Shown here piece by piece: positions 5,074-5,285 of a stretch of DNA of 5,285 bases. The translations under genes and the position numbers were made by a program. The notes below the pieces were generated by a model. The model was not told the DNA's origin and did no database searches. It saw only the letters and a program-made list of their open reading frames with translations. Numbering within the stretch: the first letter of the stretch is position 1; every line of letters begins with the position of its first letter. The DNA comes from Myxococcales bacterium (lineage in GTDB: Bacteria > Myxococcota_A > Polyangia > Fen-1088): assembly GCA_003170035.1 (NCBI GenBank), contig PMZX01000277.1, forward strand, positions 3,079-8,363, in the 5' to 3' direction.

Positions 5074-5285
5074 ATGGCTCACGCGGAAGAGAAGAGGATC
5101 CTGGGAATCTTGCGCAAGTCCCCGGTTCTGGCCGACGCATCGGCGGATGCGCTGGCTCGGCTCGCGGCGACTTCCCAACTGCAAAGCTACCAGCCGCGCC
5201 GGGTGGTTTTCCTACCGGGCGACCGGGCCGTGGGCGTGCACTTTCTGGCTGGCGGCCGGGTGAAGATCTCGAAGGTCACCCGCGA
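5074..5285 (+). CDS. Crp/Fnr-family transcriptional regulator, N-terminal part (3' truncated by window edge)
   Basis: Seventy codons remain before the window ends, with no stop. The sequence begins with a short helix (EEKRILGILRKSPVLADASADALARLAATSQ, about 5-35) and continues into a beta-roll: YQPRRVVFLPGDRAVGVHFLAGGRVKISKVTR (39-70). This is the standard start of a cyclic-nucleotide-binding domain: 'L-x-x-S-P-x-x-A ... L-A-x-L-A' helix, 'VVFLPGD' turn, and 'F-L-x-x-G-x-V-K-I-S' strand. No N-terminal cysteine cluster is seen, which argues against an oxygen-sensing Fnr with a four-Cys iron-sulfur site. The phosphate-binding cassette and the helix-turn-helix would lie beyond the window, so ligand and DNA-binding ability cannot be checked. 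A stand-alone cNMP-binding protein or a longer fusion is possible. The start is supported by a good ribosome binding site. Confidence 0.82.
   Translation, partial: MAHAEEKRILGILRKSPVLADASADALARLAATSQLQSYQPRRVVFLPGDRAVGVHFLAGGRVKISKVTR

Noticed and set aside
4291..5184. Minus-strand open frame (297 codons) opposite the CPBP domain and the regulator start
   Set aside because: The translation is Gln/Arg/Gly-rich without domains and overlaps two supported + strand genes; it mirrors their codon bias.

Overview
The window reads as chromosome of a high-GC (roughly two-thirds G+C by eye) Gram-negative-type bacterium. Genes are closely spaced with strong G/C preference at third codon positions. The HU variant, the WbpA-type nucleotide-sugar dehydrogenase and the NatA/NatB-type ABC system suggest a proteobacterium or a similarly GC-rich phylum, but nothing here fixes the taxon. 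All supported genes are on the + strand. I see no transposase, integrase, tRNA, rRNA or CRISPR array.

Layout: (1) 1-153, the last 50 codons of a probable metallo-beta-lactamase-fold hydrolase. (2) 192-1493, a complete UDP-N-acetylhexosamine 6-dehydrogenase of the WbpA type, which makes uronic-acid sugar nucleotides for surface polysaccharide. (3) 1494-1853, a 360-base non-coding stretch with a run of hairpins ending in a likely intrinsic terminator (1688-1709), then a weak promoter-like element and a very good ribosome binding site. (4) 1854-2165, a small HU-family nucleoid protein. (5) 2166-2355, a strong UUCG-loop terminator and another inverted repeat. (6) 2356-3081 and 3088-5019, a two-gene ABC unit: a NatA-type ATPase and a 643-residue protein that joins a NatB-type ABC-2 permease to a CPBP (CAAX protease/Rce1/Abi-type) intramembrane protease with all its catalytic motifs. 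(7) 5020-5073, a short gap with an inverted repeat. (8) 5074 to the window end, the N-terminal cyclic-nucleotide-binding-type domain of a Crp/Fnr-family regulator.

The genes do not form one pathway. The dehydrogenase serves polysaccharide synthesis and the HU gene looks like a self-contained, well-translated single-gene unit. The ABC ATPase and permease-protease are separated by only 6 bases and almost certainly work together. The Crp/Fnr-type gene could regulate itself or neighbours, but the window shows only a candidate operator. The most interesting item is the transporter-protease fusion. The most interesting unexplained sequence is the hairpin-rich gap before the HU gene.
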